Of a stretch of 64,000 bases of DNA, positions 22,582 through 34,719 are shown in pieces. Under the pieces are notes generated by a model. The model saw nothing but the letters and a program-made list of their open reading frames with translations, did no database searches and was not told where the DNA came from. Location: positions 190,154,334 through 190,218,333 of the forward strand of contig NC_077231.1 in NCBI RefSeq assembly GCF_027887165.1. The letters run 5' to 3'. The position numbers were made by a program, and so were the translations under genes. Within the stretch, counting starts at the first letter, position 1; each line of letters starts with the position of its first letter. The DNA is from Monodelphis domestica. Lineage: Eukaryota > Chordata > Mammalia > Didelphimorphia > Didelphidae.

Positions 22582-23432
22582 TGTAATATTTTTACTGAAA
22601 GATGGGTGATATGAAGAACAGGGGATACAGAAGGTTTGTAGCAGGGAACGGAGGAGTTGAAGGGAGAGAGGGATTTTGGCTGCCAGTGAGGCAAAGGAGA
22701 GAGATGCCCCCTGTTGAGGAGGCTATTTTTGAACAAAATGGGGTGTCTGAGAAATGGGCCACATATGATGGGACGTCTTCTCTATAGATTGATGCCGAAG
22801 ATGCCCCAAAGCAGGTAAATATGGAACCTCCTGAGGTACAAGCCTCCCCCAGACTTTGGTTGCCCAGTAGGGGTCCAATAAGGACCATTTGTAGTTGAAT
22901 GACTGTCCTGAGGTTCAGCTCCCTCTATGCCCCCTGAAAAGATAGTCCTCTTATCTGACTGTGATATTCAAATAAGATAAATTTTAATAACCAGTTCGGG
23001 TTGGAGAAGTATCAGGAAAGAGGGCTTTCACTAGATAAGGTTTGAGTCTCTCTCAGCATTGGAGCTGAGGCCAGGCCTCATAGGCTGGTGGAGGGTTTCT
23101 CTTATTCCTGTCTAGTTTTCTTAATTTCAAAATCTTAGTAGTAGCCAGCAAGCAACAAGAAAAGTTCTGACCTTTAGAGCTGGTTGGGCCTGTTTATTCA
23201 GGTTGAAGAAAATAGAGGTACTTCTATCCAGAGACTGGTAAGGAAAAACTCCTCATACTTCCAAGGCCAGCAAGGAAGTGCTCATCACAATACCAACTAC
23301 CACTCCCAGTTGCCCCTTCCCCCTCTAACTGTCCTGTCAGTCTTGTCAATTTCTTCTCTCTCTAATATTCCCACTGTTGCTTGTTGCAACACAGTGGCAG
23401 AAAGTCCAGAACTTGTTTGTTGCCTTTCCACA
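22582..23432 (-). mobile_element. Solo LTR, endogenous retrovirus, family B (copy 2)
   Basis: TGTAATATTT...CCTTTCCACA ends with a perfect 4-bp duplication ACTA at 22578-22581 and 23433-23436. It is 851 bases long and the fuller of the two antisense family-B copies, holding about 150 bases (near 22700-22870) that copy 1 lacks. The minus-strand block TATTAAAATTTATC aligns with ATTAAAAGTTATC in the copy at 60605-61431 and probably marks the poly(A) signal. No internal retroviral sequence adjoins it. Confidence 0.85.
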
Positions 23433-23559
23433 ACTAGAAGAGGTTCTGATGTAGCCACATTGTATATGTTTACTTTTTATTTTAGTAGATGCTTTTTCAA
23501 GATGTTAAGAGATTTTTATATCATGATTTGTAGGGTTTGAACACTGAAAATTGTTATTT

Positions 23560-25920
23560 CCTCTCTAATTTGCAGGATATGAAGTGAAAACAGTGATGTG
23601 TTGAATTGCATTTCTCTTATTATTAGTGATTTGAATATCCATTTACATGATTTTGAATATTTAGTAATTCTTTTGAAGACTTCATATCATTTTACAAATT
23701 AGTCTCAAACATGTTGATTAATATTTGTCTTAGAAACCAAAACCTAATCATAGAGATTTGATACAAAGATTCCCCATCCCATTCAACTGCTTCCCCTTCT
23801 ATCATGTGTGCATTAATTTTATTTGTTCAGAAGCTTTTCAGTTTGATTAAACAAAGGTTATCTAGTTTAACTTTTGCATGTACTTATTATTCTTTTTGGG
23901 TTAAGAATGCATGTTCTACCTAGAGCTGTGAGAGGTATGTGTTCATCTTCTGAGCTAATAATTTTACATTATGAGTTGAATGTTAATTTCATGTATCCAT
24001 ACAGAATGTACTGGTGAATATAATGTAAGGTTTAGTACAAGTCTACTCTCTACCAGACTGCATACCGAAGGGATCTTGTCAAATATGGAGTTCTCTCCTA
24101 GGTAACTTGTGTTCCACTTTATCAAACATTGTGTTGTTGAGTTCCATTGATCTAGCTATTTTTTAAAACCAGTATGAGGTAGTTTTGATAACTGCTGTTT
24201 CATAATAGAGTTTGAGTGTAGAAGTGTTGTTCTCTCTTTATGCTCACCTTTTCTAGTCATTTCCCTTGAAGGATGAAACCCTAGTTTTTTTTTTCCAAAT
24301 GAATTGTATTATTCTATCAAGTATCCCCTTGGTAATTCGACACTTTGGTACTATTGTCATTTTTTATTATATTGGCATTGCCCAATATACTGAATACTCT
24401 TCCAGCTGTTTAAATTGTTCTTTTTTAAAGGCCACTTTGTAATTGTATCTTCACAAGTCTTTGTAGACCTCAATACTTCAATTTACAGAAAGTTTATTTC
24501 ATAGTTATTGGAATAAGATTTTCTCTGTTTTTTATTGTTATACAGAAATATTTTTGACTTTTGAGGGTTTATTTTGTAACTTGAAATTTTGCTAAAGCTA
24601 TTAGTTATGTTTCTGATTCCTTATAATATACTTGGAAAAATCCCAGTAGAAAAGAAATATTTTCCTTTTTACCTATATACCTTTAATTTATTTTTCTTTT
24701 TTATTACAGTTTTATTATAGTTAGTAGATTTTTTTTTCTAGAACTACTTCAAGTGGAGAAATTGCACATCCTTTTTTTACTACCCTATTTACAAGACAAG
24801 GTTTATTTTATCCCCATTACAAATACACACTCTGTTTGACAGGTGCCCTTTATGTTAAAAAGGTGCCTCTGTGTCTATTTTGCATAAACAAACATTCTTT
24901 ATCAAAGGCACTTTCTGCACTTATTAAGATAATCATATAGTTTTGGATGTTGGGATTTTTTGAAATGATTGTTGACTTCCTTATTTTGAACAATCTTTGT
25001 ATACCTGGTAAAAATCCCTCCTTGGTCATAATGAATGGTTTATAAGATAAATCACTAAAGTATGCTTGATAGGATTTTGTTTTAAAATTTTGAGTCAATA
25101 CTAATTAACTATATTGTCTTTTTTTCTTGCTAGGACATCTGTCTCATAAGAGAATAAGGTAGGATGCCTTCTCAACTTGAGAATAGTTTAGGTAGTGATG
25201 GCATAATTTACTCTTTATAAGTCTGATAGAATTCTCCCATAAATCAGCTTTCTGTGACCCCTTCATTATTTAAGGTTTCATTATAAAATCTCTATTTGAC
25301 TTTGTCTCTTTTGTGGTCCCCAAACCAATGCCTGTCTTTTGTTGTTGTTATTGCTATTATGTGGGCTATAAAGGATGTATTTGCCTTGTCTGCCTTTGAA
25401 CATTTATGCTGAATAACATGCAGTGATCAATTTTTCTAAAGGTGCCAGATGGTGGTCAGAAATACATATTCTTTGACAGTTCCTCTTAGAAAACACAAGT
25501 CTTTTTTGCTCTGGTTAACCAGCATTTATTTCAGTTCTTTATTTTTTTTTTGTAGAGACCCTTTCATAAATCTTTGCAATCTCCCTCACTTACTGTAGGC
25601 TCTTCTGAGAGACCATAGGAGTCATTTCCCTCAATCCTTCCCCTTTCTATATACTTGTCCAACTTATAATTTAGTTCCACAAAATAATATTGATTAACTT
25701 CTAGTCATGGTGCCTCAAAGTTCTGTCTTAATTTGTGACAGACTTATTTCCAGCTTTCCAAGGAGATTGTCACATGAGGTGTTCTTTCTTCAGTAAAATT
25801 TGTTTTCCACTTTATGAAACACTGACTCATTAAGTTTCATTGTTTTATCTGTGGATTTTTCTTAACAGATACTAGATAGTTCTGATGACTACTGCTTTAT
25901 AATAATTAATTGTCTTCTCT
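23560..25920 (-). mobile_element. Old L1, ORF2 region, antisense
   Basis: The inverse of the L1 ORF2 protein region is recognisable: TATATTGGCATTGCCCAATATACTG (24367-24391), TTTTGTAACTTGAAATTTTG then CTAAAGCTATTAG (24572-24604), and the inverse RT segments near 25000-25230. The reading frame is thoroughly decayed. Confidence 0.65.
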
Positions 25921-26269
25921 TAACATCTTAACAGGAAAGGATCAATTTTTCTAAAGGTTCCAGGTAGTGGTGAGAAATACATAGTCTTTGAGAGTCCCTT
26001 TAGGAAAAGACAAGTGTCTAGTGAGTGAGGGAGTCAGTGCTCTACTGTCACCTGAAGGGATCAGCATTTTTCTGAGAATGAGACAAATGGATGAGGAAGA
26101 ACTGGGGGACAAGCTATGCAAAAAAGATGCTTCTGAGAGAAAAGCCCATAATAGATACTTTGAAGACTTAATGATGAAACCCTAAATATATATGGGTGAA
26201 AGAAAATAAATTCACAGGAAAATTTTGTCAAATAATTAGTATCCATATTGGGCAAATTATTGTCAAAAT

Positions 26270-28030
26270 TTAAGAACGTGCCATATTAGAATGCTATGAG
26301 ACAAATACATCTCTAATGCCTACACTAGGAAAGGATAAAACAGTAGAGAAAATGTAACCCAATATCATTATTAATGTATATTTACTCAAACTTCTTAACA
26401 AAATCCTATCATACAGGCTACAGAAATTCATCTAATAAATCATTTATTATGACCAAATGGGATTTATACTATGGAAGCAAGGGTGTTTCAACATTAAGAA
26501 CCAAAATCAACATAAATTAATCATATTAAAAATCCAATCATCTAAAGGCAAAAATCATATGTAATGAGGACACACTAGAGAACCATTTCCAGTAAATATG
26601 GAATCTATAGAAGGATACCCACTGTTATTTGACATAATTCTGGAAATGCTATTAAGAAAAATAAGATAAGAGAGAAATATTTGGAAAATTCTAATGAATC
26701 AGCAAAGTAACTGAGACAACAGCAAAGTTAACAAAATTCATATGGAAAGAGAAAAGATCTTGACTGTCAAGGAAAATGATGAAAAGAGATAGGCATAAAG
26801 AGGGAATAGTAGTTCTAGAACTCAAATCACATTATAAAGCAGCAGTAATCAAAACCATCTAATTAATATTGGTTTAAAAATAGAAAGCAATGGAATTTAA
26901 AAACGTTTGATAAAGTATGAATAACACTACCTAGGAACAAATTCCATCTTGGACAGGATATACTGGGAAAATCAGAAAGCAGTCCAGAAAAAAAGGAGGC
27001 TTAGTACTATGTACCTTGTACTATGTCACAATATATAATCTAAATATATACATGACAATTGAGATACTATAAAATATTAGAACAGAAGATAATCATATAT
27101 TTCCCTCACATATAGACAAGTTACATATAATGTATTATTAAAATATAATATATAATTTAATGATTAAACATATTAAAAAACAAAATAGATAACTTGGGCT
27201 TCAATTAAAAAGGTTCTAAGATAAAATTAATGAACCTATGTTAAAAAGGAAAAGTTAAATGATTAAAAAAATCTTTGCATCAAATCTGTGATTGGGTTAT
27301 CCAAGAAAAATAAACCCTTAATAAACATATCTGAGTCTCTTAGTCATTCCAAAATAGTTTATCAAAGAATTTGAATAATTTTCAAAAGAAATAGCTTAAG
27401 AATTCACAACAACATAAAGGGATGCTTCAAATTTCTATTAATAAAAATGCAAAAAATGGTGACAAAAATGGCAGTATTCAGTGCAGGGTTGTGGGAGGTG
27501 AGAATTGGTACAAGCAATTTGGAATTATGCAAATAAAGTGACAAAATATTCTATCCCTGTGACTCAGAGATTCTATTTGCTAGGTTCATATCCCAAGGAA
27601 ACCACTGATAAGAATGCCTTTATGTCCACCAAAATATTTATAGCAGAAATTTTGGTAATGGCACATAATTGGAAACAAACTAGATGCCCACTATTGGGGC
27701 AATGGATAAAAACATAATACATAATTTTAGTAGAATATGACTGCATTTAAAGATCACATGAAGGTATCAGAGATAAGAAACCAAAGTATACAATAACTAA
27801 AATTATATAAACAGAAAGCCCCAAGTACATAAAAAATCCAAAGTGGATATAGTAAAATTACAAAGATCAAGCTTAACTCAAAGAGGAGAGAATACCCCTC
27901 TGTAAAAGTGACAAGTGTGCAATCATTGCATGGTTTTTAGACTTTTGAATGTATCACTTGTGCTGATTTTTCTCCTTTTGTATAAAACGATATAGAGTGT
28001 TGTATGGGGAAAACCATAATATAAAAACAA
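26270..28030 (+). mobile_element. Old L1, ORF2 RT to 3' UTR, sense
   Basis: The RT-region segment TTATGACCAAATGGGATTTATAC (26447-26469) is followed by ACAAAATTCATATGGAAAG, the C-terminal segment GGAATTATGCAAATAAAGTG and the TCATATCCCAAGGAAACC block. Many stops are present, so it has long been dead. Confidence 0.7.
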
Positions 28031-28059
28031 GACATTATTAAAACATTTTTGGGGCTGAT

Positions 28060-28250
28060 GAAGTAGAACATAGAATATAGTAATAAAAAGATCTTTAAAG
28101 CAAGAACCTAGGTGTGAATCATGACTTTATCCCTTACTTAATGATGTTTGGCAAGTTATTTTACTTGAGTCCCTGTAGTCATGTTTTAGAATGATGAAGA
28201 GGGTTGGTCTACATGATCTGTAAGTTCCTTTCACTCTCTAAGTTTATGAT
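28060..28250 (+). repeat. MIR/MAR1-like SINE, decayed
   Basis: GTGTGAATCATGACTTTATC, then TTTGGCAAGTTATTTTACTTG and a GATCTGTAAGTTCCTTTCA 3' half. Confidence 0.5.
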
Positions 28251-28609
28251 GTGCAGGGAGAGAAAGAACCTGAGTGCACACACACACCTCTAAGCAAACT
28301 CAGTAAAAGAGCAAGGTTACACTGCTCTGTTTCTCTAAACACTAAATGCCTTGTCTATTCAAAGTAATAGTTTATCTTCAGCATTTGAGTAGAATCCTCA
28401 AGATAGCCTGTGAGTAAAGGGGGTGTGGGGTGGGAAATTAAGTCACTGTACTGTGTTATCATAAGGCACATGGGTTAACAGAAACAACAATGTATTGGGA
28501 GTCAAAAGAACTGGTTCAAGAGTTTGTTCTGTCTTTGATTCATTGTGTAGAGGCTGAGCAACAGGAAGTCTAACAATCCTCCCATTGCCCTTCAAAATAT
28601 TCTTGCATA

Positions 28610-29960
28610 TAGACCTAGAAACTGTTCCAGAAAGAATCCTGATGAGAGAAATCCAAGAAAAAAGTCAAAGTGAGTCATTTTTCCAGTCCATGTTAATACA
28701 AGGAGACAGATGTTGAAAATGAGAATGGGGGGTATTGAACTACCTGAATGCTAAGATAGCATCACAAGACATTTCAAAAGAAAACTGCCTGGATCTCTTA
28801 GAGCCAAGAGAGTAAAATGGAAATATAAAGAATTCACATATCACTTCCTTAGAGAAACCCCAAAATGAAAACTTCCAAGTATGTTACAGCCAAAATATGG
28901 AAATTTTAGGTCAAAGAAAAAATACTGAAAGCAGTCAGAATTCAAATACTGAGGAGTTACAGAATTGCACACAACTTAGCAGCTATCACCATAAAGGAGA
29001 AGAGAACTTGGAATATTATTTTTAGAAGGTAAAGGATAGGTGCTCATAGCCAAGAAAAACTGAATATAATTCTATGGGGGTGGGGGGGAATAGGCCTTTA
29101 ATGAAATAGGCCTCTAAGCATTACTAATGAAAAGACCTAAGCTGCAGAAAAAATTTCAAACATGAGAATTAAAAGAAACCTAAAGATAAACACAAATAAA
29201 CAACCATAAGGGACAAAAATGTATAAATTTTTCCATTAAGGAGAAGACATGTGTCTCTCTGAACTCCATAATATTTGGGAATCTAGAGAAGGGTCTAGGA
29301 GTGATTCTGCTATTGATGATAAGAGAAAGGGGAAGAACAGTACACAAGGGAGAGGAAGGTTTGGGCATAAAAGTAGATATCCATACAACCAAGAAGGAAG
29401 TGTGGACAACTGAAATAAACTTTATTTTCATCTGATCAAAAGAAACAATATACCCAAAGAGTTGGGTAGAGAAATATATTTTACACAACAGAAAAATAGA
29501 GAAAGAAGAGAAGGATGCATTAGAGGGAGAGAAGACTAAGAGAGAGATCAGTCCTAAGCAAAACAAACTCCAAGGTGATACAAAATGTAACTTATTAGGT
29601 GGAAAATGAGTGTGAAGGAGTGCCCATAACCTTCATAATGATTATGATGGGATACTGATGTGCAGTAAGAAATGAAGGAGGTGGTTTCAGAGAAACCTGG
29701 CAAGACTTGTATGAACTGGTGCAGAGTGAAAAGAATCTGGAGGGCAAGTTATACAGTGACAAGTTTGAATAAATCAGCTACTCTGATCAGTGCAATGACC
29801 AATGATACTTCTATAGGATTAAGAGGGAAGCATGCTTTCTACGTTCTGAAAGAGGGGCAAAGGACAGAATGAGACATGGTCCATGTAGAAAATTGTTTTC
29901 CTTGATTATACATGTTTTTAAAAGTGGTCTTGCTTTTATTTTTTTTGTCTCAATTGGTAG
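28610..29960 (+). mobile_element. Half-L1-like (HAL1-type) element: ORF1 remnant plus L1 3' UTR
   Basis: 28640-29000 matches L1 ORF1 nucleotide sequence (AACTGCCTGGATCTCTTAGA at 28783; GAAAAAATACTGAAAGCAGT at 28916; AATTGCACACAACTTAGCAG at 28964). By 29600-29900 the sequence is already L1 3' UTR (ACTTGTATGAACTGGTGCAG then AGTGAAAAGAATC), with no RT region between. That order, ORF1 directly to 3' UTR, is the half-L1 plan. An internally deleted ordinary L1 is the alternative. The minus-strand ORF at 29180-29566 is a shadow. Confidence 0.6.
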
Positions 29961-30054
29961 TGGGGTGGGAAAGAGTAGGTAGGATTTTGCTGATTAAATA
30001 TATATACATATATTTATAATTTTTAAATTTTATTTTTTGACTTTCAAAAAAATT

Positions 30055-30145
30055 ACTTCAAATTCCATGGCTTCAATTTTTTCATTCATAAAATAAGATC
30101 AATTCTGATGATTCCATGATTCTTTTCACTTCTGAAATTCTACAC
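30055..30145 (+). repeat. MIR-like SINE 3' half
   Basis: CATTCATAAAATAAGATCAATTC and GATTCCATGATTCTTTTCA fit the end of a MIR-type SINE. Confidence 0.45.
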
Positions 30146-30479
30146 TCCAATGCCTATTATTGATTCTTGCACAAAGCATAGGGAAAATAGAATTTTGAAA
30201 GAGAAAATAAGGAAGTTCAATAAAGAGAAAGATGAAGAAAAGTAAATAGAAAAAGGAGTGATGTTGGCATGCCTCTGGAACTGTCTGAAGTGCCTAGGAC
30301 CTATGCCATAGCTGACTTGATAATGCAATAGTATGATTCAGTCCTTGAAAGAGAAATTATACACAATAGTTTCATCTGTCTTAAAATTTAAATATCTTCT
30401 AATGGCTTAGTGCTATGTTTTTCTTAAATTAAAAAAGAAATGTTCTAGAATGAATCTAGAGAGGGCTTTTGAGGCTGAA
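30146..30479. other. No recognised feature
   Basis: Unassigned AT-rich sequence. Confidence 0.45.
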
Positions 30480-31545
30480 GGAGGGAATAGATTTCAGATA
30501 TGGAATATAGTGAATACAAAGGCAAAAAAAGAGTGGAAATGAGTTAGATGTAAGATCAGAGTAAATGTCAGTATGACTAGATGATGAATGGGAAGAAGTA
30601 TTATGCCCAATACTGGGAAGATGGGTTGAGGTCATGGTTACATAGTTTTAAAAGCTAAACTGAGGAGTTTCAATTTTATTCTCAATACACAATGGACTTG
30701 GAGTTCATCTGAATTGGGGGATCACAGCCGGATCTATATATACTTTGACAGCAATGTATAAGATGGAGTAGAGTATTGAAATTTATGAGAGGATGATCAG
30801 TTAGTAAGCTCTTGATCCTTTAAGGGAGAGGTATGAGAACCCGAATAAAAGTGGTAACTATGTGAGTAAAGAGAATGGGTCAGTTGAAGAAATGGGAACA
30901 CCGAACTGGCAAGATTTGGCAACTAACTGAATATAAGGAGGTGGGAGATTAAGGAGTTGAGGATAAGAGTGAAGTTATGAGCCTGGGAGAAAGGAAGGAC
31001 TATGTCGTCTTCCCCCAAAATAGGGAAGTTTAGAATAAAGGAGGATTTAGTGGAAAATAAAATGAATTCAGCTTTGGATATTTCTGGGACAGCTAGTTTG
31101 AAATGTTCAATAGGCAGATTCTGGAAACAGCAATGGTCCAATTGGATTTAAATAGAAAATACATTAAGGGGAGCATTGTAAAGCAAGACCTAAAATGTAG
31201 TTTTATCCAGATTGTGAAGCATTCAATTCCAAACTGAGGAGTTAGTATTTTATCCTAAATGAATTAAGTAGCTACTTATGATTCTTAAACACTGCAGGGA
31301 TATGGGCAAAGGTGTACTTAAGGAAGTTTATTTATACTTTAATGTGGAGGGTCAATTGGAGAGGGGAGAGATCAGAAGCAAAGAGGATTTAATTAGGATA
31401 CTGAAATCAAGTCAAGGAGAAAAATGCTGAGGGTCTGAGCTAGGATGATGGCTGTGTGAGGACAGAGAGGGAAGCAAATGTGAGATATACTATGAAGGTA
31501 GAATAGATAAGACTTCATTGCTGAGGATACAATCATTGTCCCAGT
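30480..31545 (-). mobile_element. L2 LINE copies, antisense (two adjoining)
   Basis: 30600-31140 carries the inverse L2 segments GAGTTCATCTGAATTGGGGG, GGAGTTGAGGATAAGAGTGAAG and AAATGTTCAATAGGCAG. 31165-31545 repeats the earlier part of the same path (CTGCAGGGATATGGGCAAAG, GATGGCTGTGTGAGGACAGA), so a second copy lies beside the first. Confidence 0.65.
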
Positions 31546-31549
31546 GACT

Positions 31550-33250
31550 CAGGCCCACATCCTACCTATTATCCTTTATTCTTCATTATCTCTCACCCGT
31601 GATGTCTAATCACCTGCCAAGTTCTATTGATTCTACCTTCCTAACATCTTTTGTATTTGCTCCCTTCCCCCCAATGCCAATACCACCACTCAAGTGTAGG
31701 CTTTTATAACCTCATGTCTAGGCTATTGGCGTAACCTTCTGGAAGGTCTACTGTGCATCAAATCACTTCCCACTCTAGTCTCTCTTCAACTCAGCTATCA
31801 AATTGACCTTCTTTTAAACACAGGTATGACCATATCAAAATCCTATCCAGCAAACTCCAGTGGCTTCCTATTAGATCCAGGATCAAATATAAAATCCTAT
31901 ATTTGGCGTTTAAAGTCCTTTATGACCTGGACCCTTTCTGCCTTTCCATTCTTCTTACACCCAGTTCTAACACATACTTGTAGGATCCAGTTAAATGGGC
32001 CTCATTGGCTTCCTTGCCATTCCTTACGTTACATATTCCATTTCCTGAATAGACATTTTCATTTACCTGGAATATTCTTTCCCCTTATCTTTGTGAATGT
32101 TAAAAACTGTAAATGCCAAACTGTAAAGGTTTTGGCCAAACTGTAAAGGATAATTTTTAGTGTTTTGACTTAAAAATTTAAGACAAATGGTCTTAAGACA
32201 AATTCCCCAAATATGAAAATAACCGAGTCAGCTGGGATTTATGGAGATTTTTTTTAATATAAATGAAGGAATTAAGGGAAGGAGAGGGAGAAAGCGTGAG
32301 GCCAAGCAGTAGAAAAGGGCCGAGGTCAAATGGCCTAGGCTTGAGCCTAAGGGAGAGCAAGTCAGTCTTTATCACTCACCACAAGACCGGTTCCAAGCAA
32401 GCTCCTGTCCTCCACTGAATCTCCTGAACTGAGTTGAGTCTAATTCCAAACTGAATTCAATTGCGAGCTCCATTCAAAATGTCCTCACTTCAACTTAGAA
32501 CTCCAACTCCCAATTACCTTTTACCCTTTCCTTTTAAAGAAATTTTCTCTTATGTCACCTCCCCTAAATTTTCACCAATCACAGTAGACGCTTTTCCCCA
32601 GGCCTGCCCATTCTTAGTTCTCATCTTCTTTGGTTAGATTAAATCCTCTGAGTACTTCACATCTCTTGTTAAGCTTACCTTTTGTAAATTGGTGACCTTT
32701 AAGTGATTAATTTAACCTTTATAGGTACTTAACACCCTTTTGTATTGGATCTAAAAACAGACCTAGCTTAAGGTTCTAGCTCTACAATAAGTATGAGTTG
32801 GGGACTTTTCATTGTTCCATCAGGAGTTTACAACTTTATCTTCCCCTAAGGCACTGTCTGAATAGGGTGGAATAATTTTAAAAGTTCTCAAAACATTCCT
32901 GATCAAGTACCTCCATTGTTAAAATGGGGAATAGCTTAATCAAATCTTTTAGAGTCTGAGTAGTTTTAAGATTCACATCTTCATCTCCTGGTTTCTCTGA
33001 CTTACTTTAACTATAGGCAAAATCCCTTCTATCAGGAGCTTTTCCTGGACCTCCTTAACACTAATGCCTTCATTCTGTTAATTATCCTCAATTTATTCTG
33101 TATTCTTATTTATATATAGTTGTGTCTATGTTGTCTCCTTCATTGGACTGGGCAGAGAGTTGTCATTTTTGTTGCCTTTGTAGCCCTTGCACTTGGCAAA
33201 ATTTCTGATACAGTGTAGGTACTTAATAAAGGCTTGTTGATTTGCCTTCA
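31550..33250 (+). mobile_element. L2 LINE 3' half, split by a solo LTR
   Basis: Left part 31550-32091: TCCCAGTGACTCAGGCCCAC, GGCTTCCTATTAGATCCAGG, TTTAAAGTCCTTTATGACCTGG. Right part 32982-33250: CAGGAGCTTTTCCTGGACCTCC to GTAGGTACTTAATAAAGGC. The two parts are consecutive in L2, so the LTR at 32092-32977 is a later insertion. The ORF at 31826-32146 crosses the junction and is spurious. Confidence 0.8.
32092..32977 (-). mobile_element. Solo LTR, endogenous retrovirus, family A (copy 1)
   Basis: Antisense LTR with TGTGAATG...AAGATTCACA ends and a 4-bp duplication TCTT (32088-32091, 32978-32981). It shares with the copies at 42803, 50989 and 59154 the block CACCTCCCCTAAATTTTCAC then CAATCACAGTAGACG (32557-32590) and the U5-side end. 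About 886 bases, with no internal region. Confidence 0.85.
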
Positions 33251-34139
33251 ATTCATTTAAACAATTTAAACAACTTCCCATTTCCCTTTTTGTTACATCT
33301 GTATCAGTTATTGTACTCCCCACAAAAGGCAGAATACTTGTTTAAAATGTACAATTAAATAAAAAAATTAAATGCATTTTTGAGTTTTAAAGAATATGCA
33401 TTAAGGTTATATTAAAAAAATTTTTTGTTGTGTTGTAGAAAAAAAAAACATTCATCCAAGGAGACTAAGAATTTAAATGTTGGCTGAATCAAATGTAGCC
33501 CTATTCTCTGCACAGCTTAACTTCCTTTTTAAACCTATTTTTTATTGGAAATTTCTAATCTTCAGATTTTTTTTTCAGAACATATCTTATGGAAAACTAA
33601 AAAGACGGTGACCAATTATCTTAATAAAAAACAAAGCTGGAATGTCTGAAAAGCTCCTTTCAACTATGGAACCATCTTTTATACATCTTATAGTATCATT
33701 CTCCATATACATCTATGTATATACATAGACTTATTATTTTTATTATATGAACACAATCAATATATCAAAGGAAGAAGTAGAAGAATACCAATGGCCTTGT
33801 AAGTCATGGTGTATGAAATTTTGTTTGAGTCATTTATTCTGGTCTATTAAAAAGGTAACTTTTTTCCAAATCAATCTTATCACTACTATCAGTCTAGAAA
33901 AGAGTTTTCCTTGCTGGTAGTGCTATCTGGCAACTGATTATACTAGAAAGAAACCATAAAACAACAGTGTTTTCTAAAACCAATTTAGATGGCCTATACT
34001 CAGTGATGACCTATCAAAGTCTTTTCCCCTCTTAAAGAAAACTGGGTATTCTTAAAAAATATATATTTCTGTTATAATAAACCTTTTCAAGTATTCTCTG
34101 AGCTCTGTGTAGAGCTCAGGTAGCAAGTTTCATGCCAAT
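33251..34139. other. No recognised feature
   Basis: AT-rich intron sequence. Some A-runs around 33410-33450 may be old poly(A) tails. Confidence 0.4.
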
Positions 34140-34664
34140 ATTAACTCCACAGGGCCTTCCTCTGTATTCCATTCATATCTCATTCAGCCATTTTCTTGCT
34201 ATTTTTCCCTGCTGTTGTACCCAATGGCCTAACAGACCTCCAAAGACCATGCCACTCTTCCCTGAGAATGTGCAGCCCCAGCCCTTAGCAAGTAAATGAC
34301 TGCCATATTCTCAAAGCCCACTATATTTAATTCCCTATTCCATCCCTCAACCAGACTCTATTTTGAATTCCATCCATTTATACACACCAGCTACCTTCTT
34401 GCAATTCATTTTGCTGGCACATGTACCTCATCCCACATTTTCCATCTCTTGCTCTCAGAACTACAATTAAACTAATACATTACTTTGGAAGGATATGTCT
34501 TGTGTAGTGACACCATCCCCTTGTGACTTCTCAAATCAAAAGACTTTCTTGCAGCCACTTGTGTACTGCTGCCCCCATCATTAGAAGGTAAGCTAACAGA
34601 AGGCAGGAAATGGCTTGATTTTGCATTTGTATCCCTCAGTGATTAGAGTCCTAGCCACAAAATG
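34140..34664 (+). repeat. Unassigned interspersed repeat, LINE-like 3' end
   Basis: The right part, AGAAGGTAAGCTAACAGAAG then GCAGGAAATGGC and TTTGTATCCCTCAGTGATTAG, follows the pattern of a CR1/L2-type 3' UTR. The left part is not identified. Confidence 0.35.
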
Positions 34665-34710
34665 AGCTTATAAATTAATTAATTAATTAATTCATTCATT
34701 CATTCATTCT
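34665..34710. repeat. Tetranucleotide microsatellite (TTAA)n(TTCA)n
   Basis: About six units of TTAA followed directly by about four units of TTCA, at the end of the preceding LINE-like piece. Confidence 0.9.
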
Positions 34711-34719
34711 GATAAGGCT

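Noticed and set aside
22592-22888. Opposed ORFs at 22530-22888 as a small gene
   Set aside because: They lie within or across the edge of a solo LTR; the corresponding region in the sister copy at 420-1080 is not conserved as a frame.
29180-29566. 128-codon minus-strand ORF
   Set aside because: Antisense shadow of a half-L1-like element; its composition (S, F, L rich) is typical of reversed purine-rich sequence.
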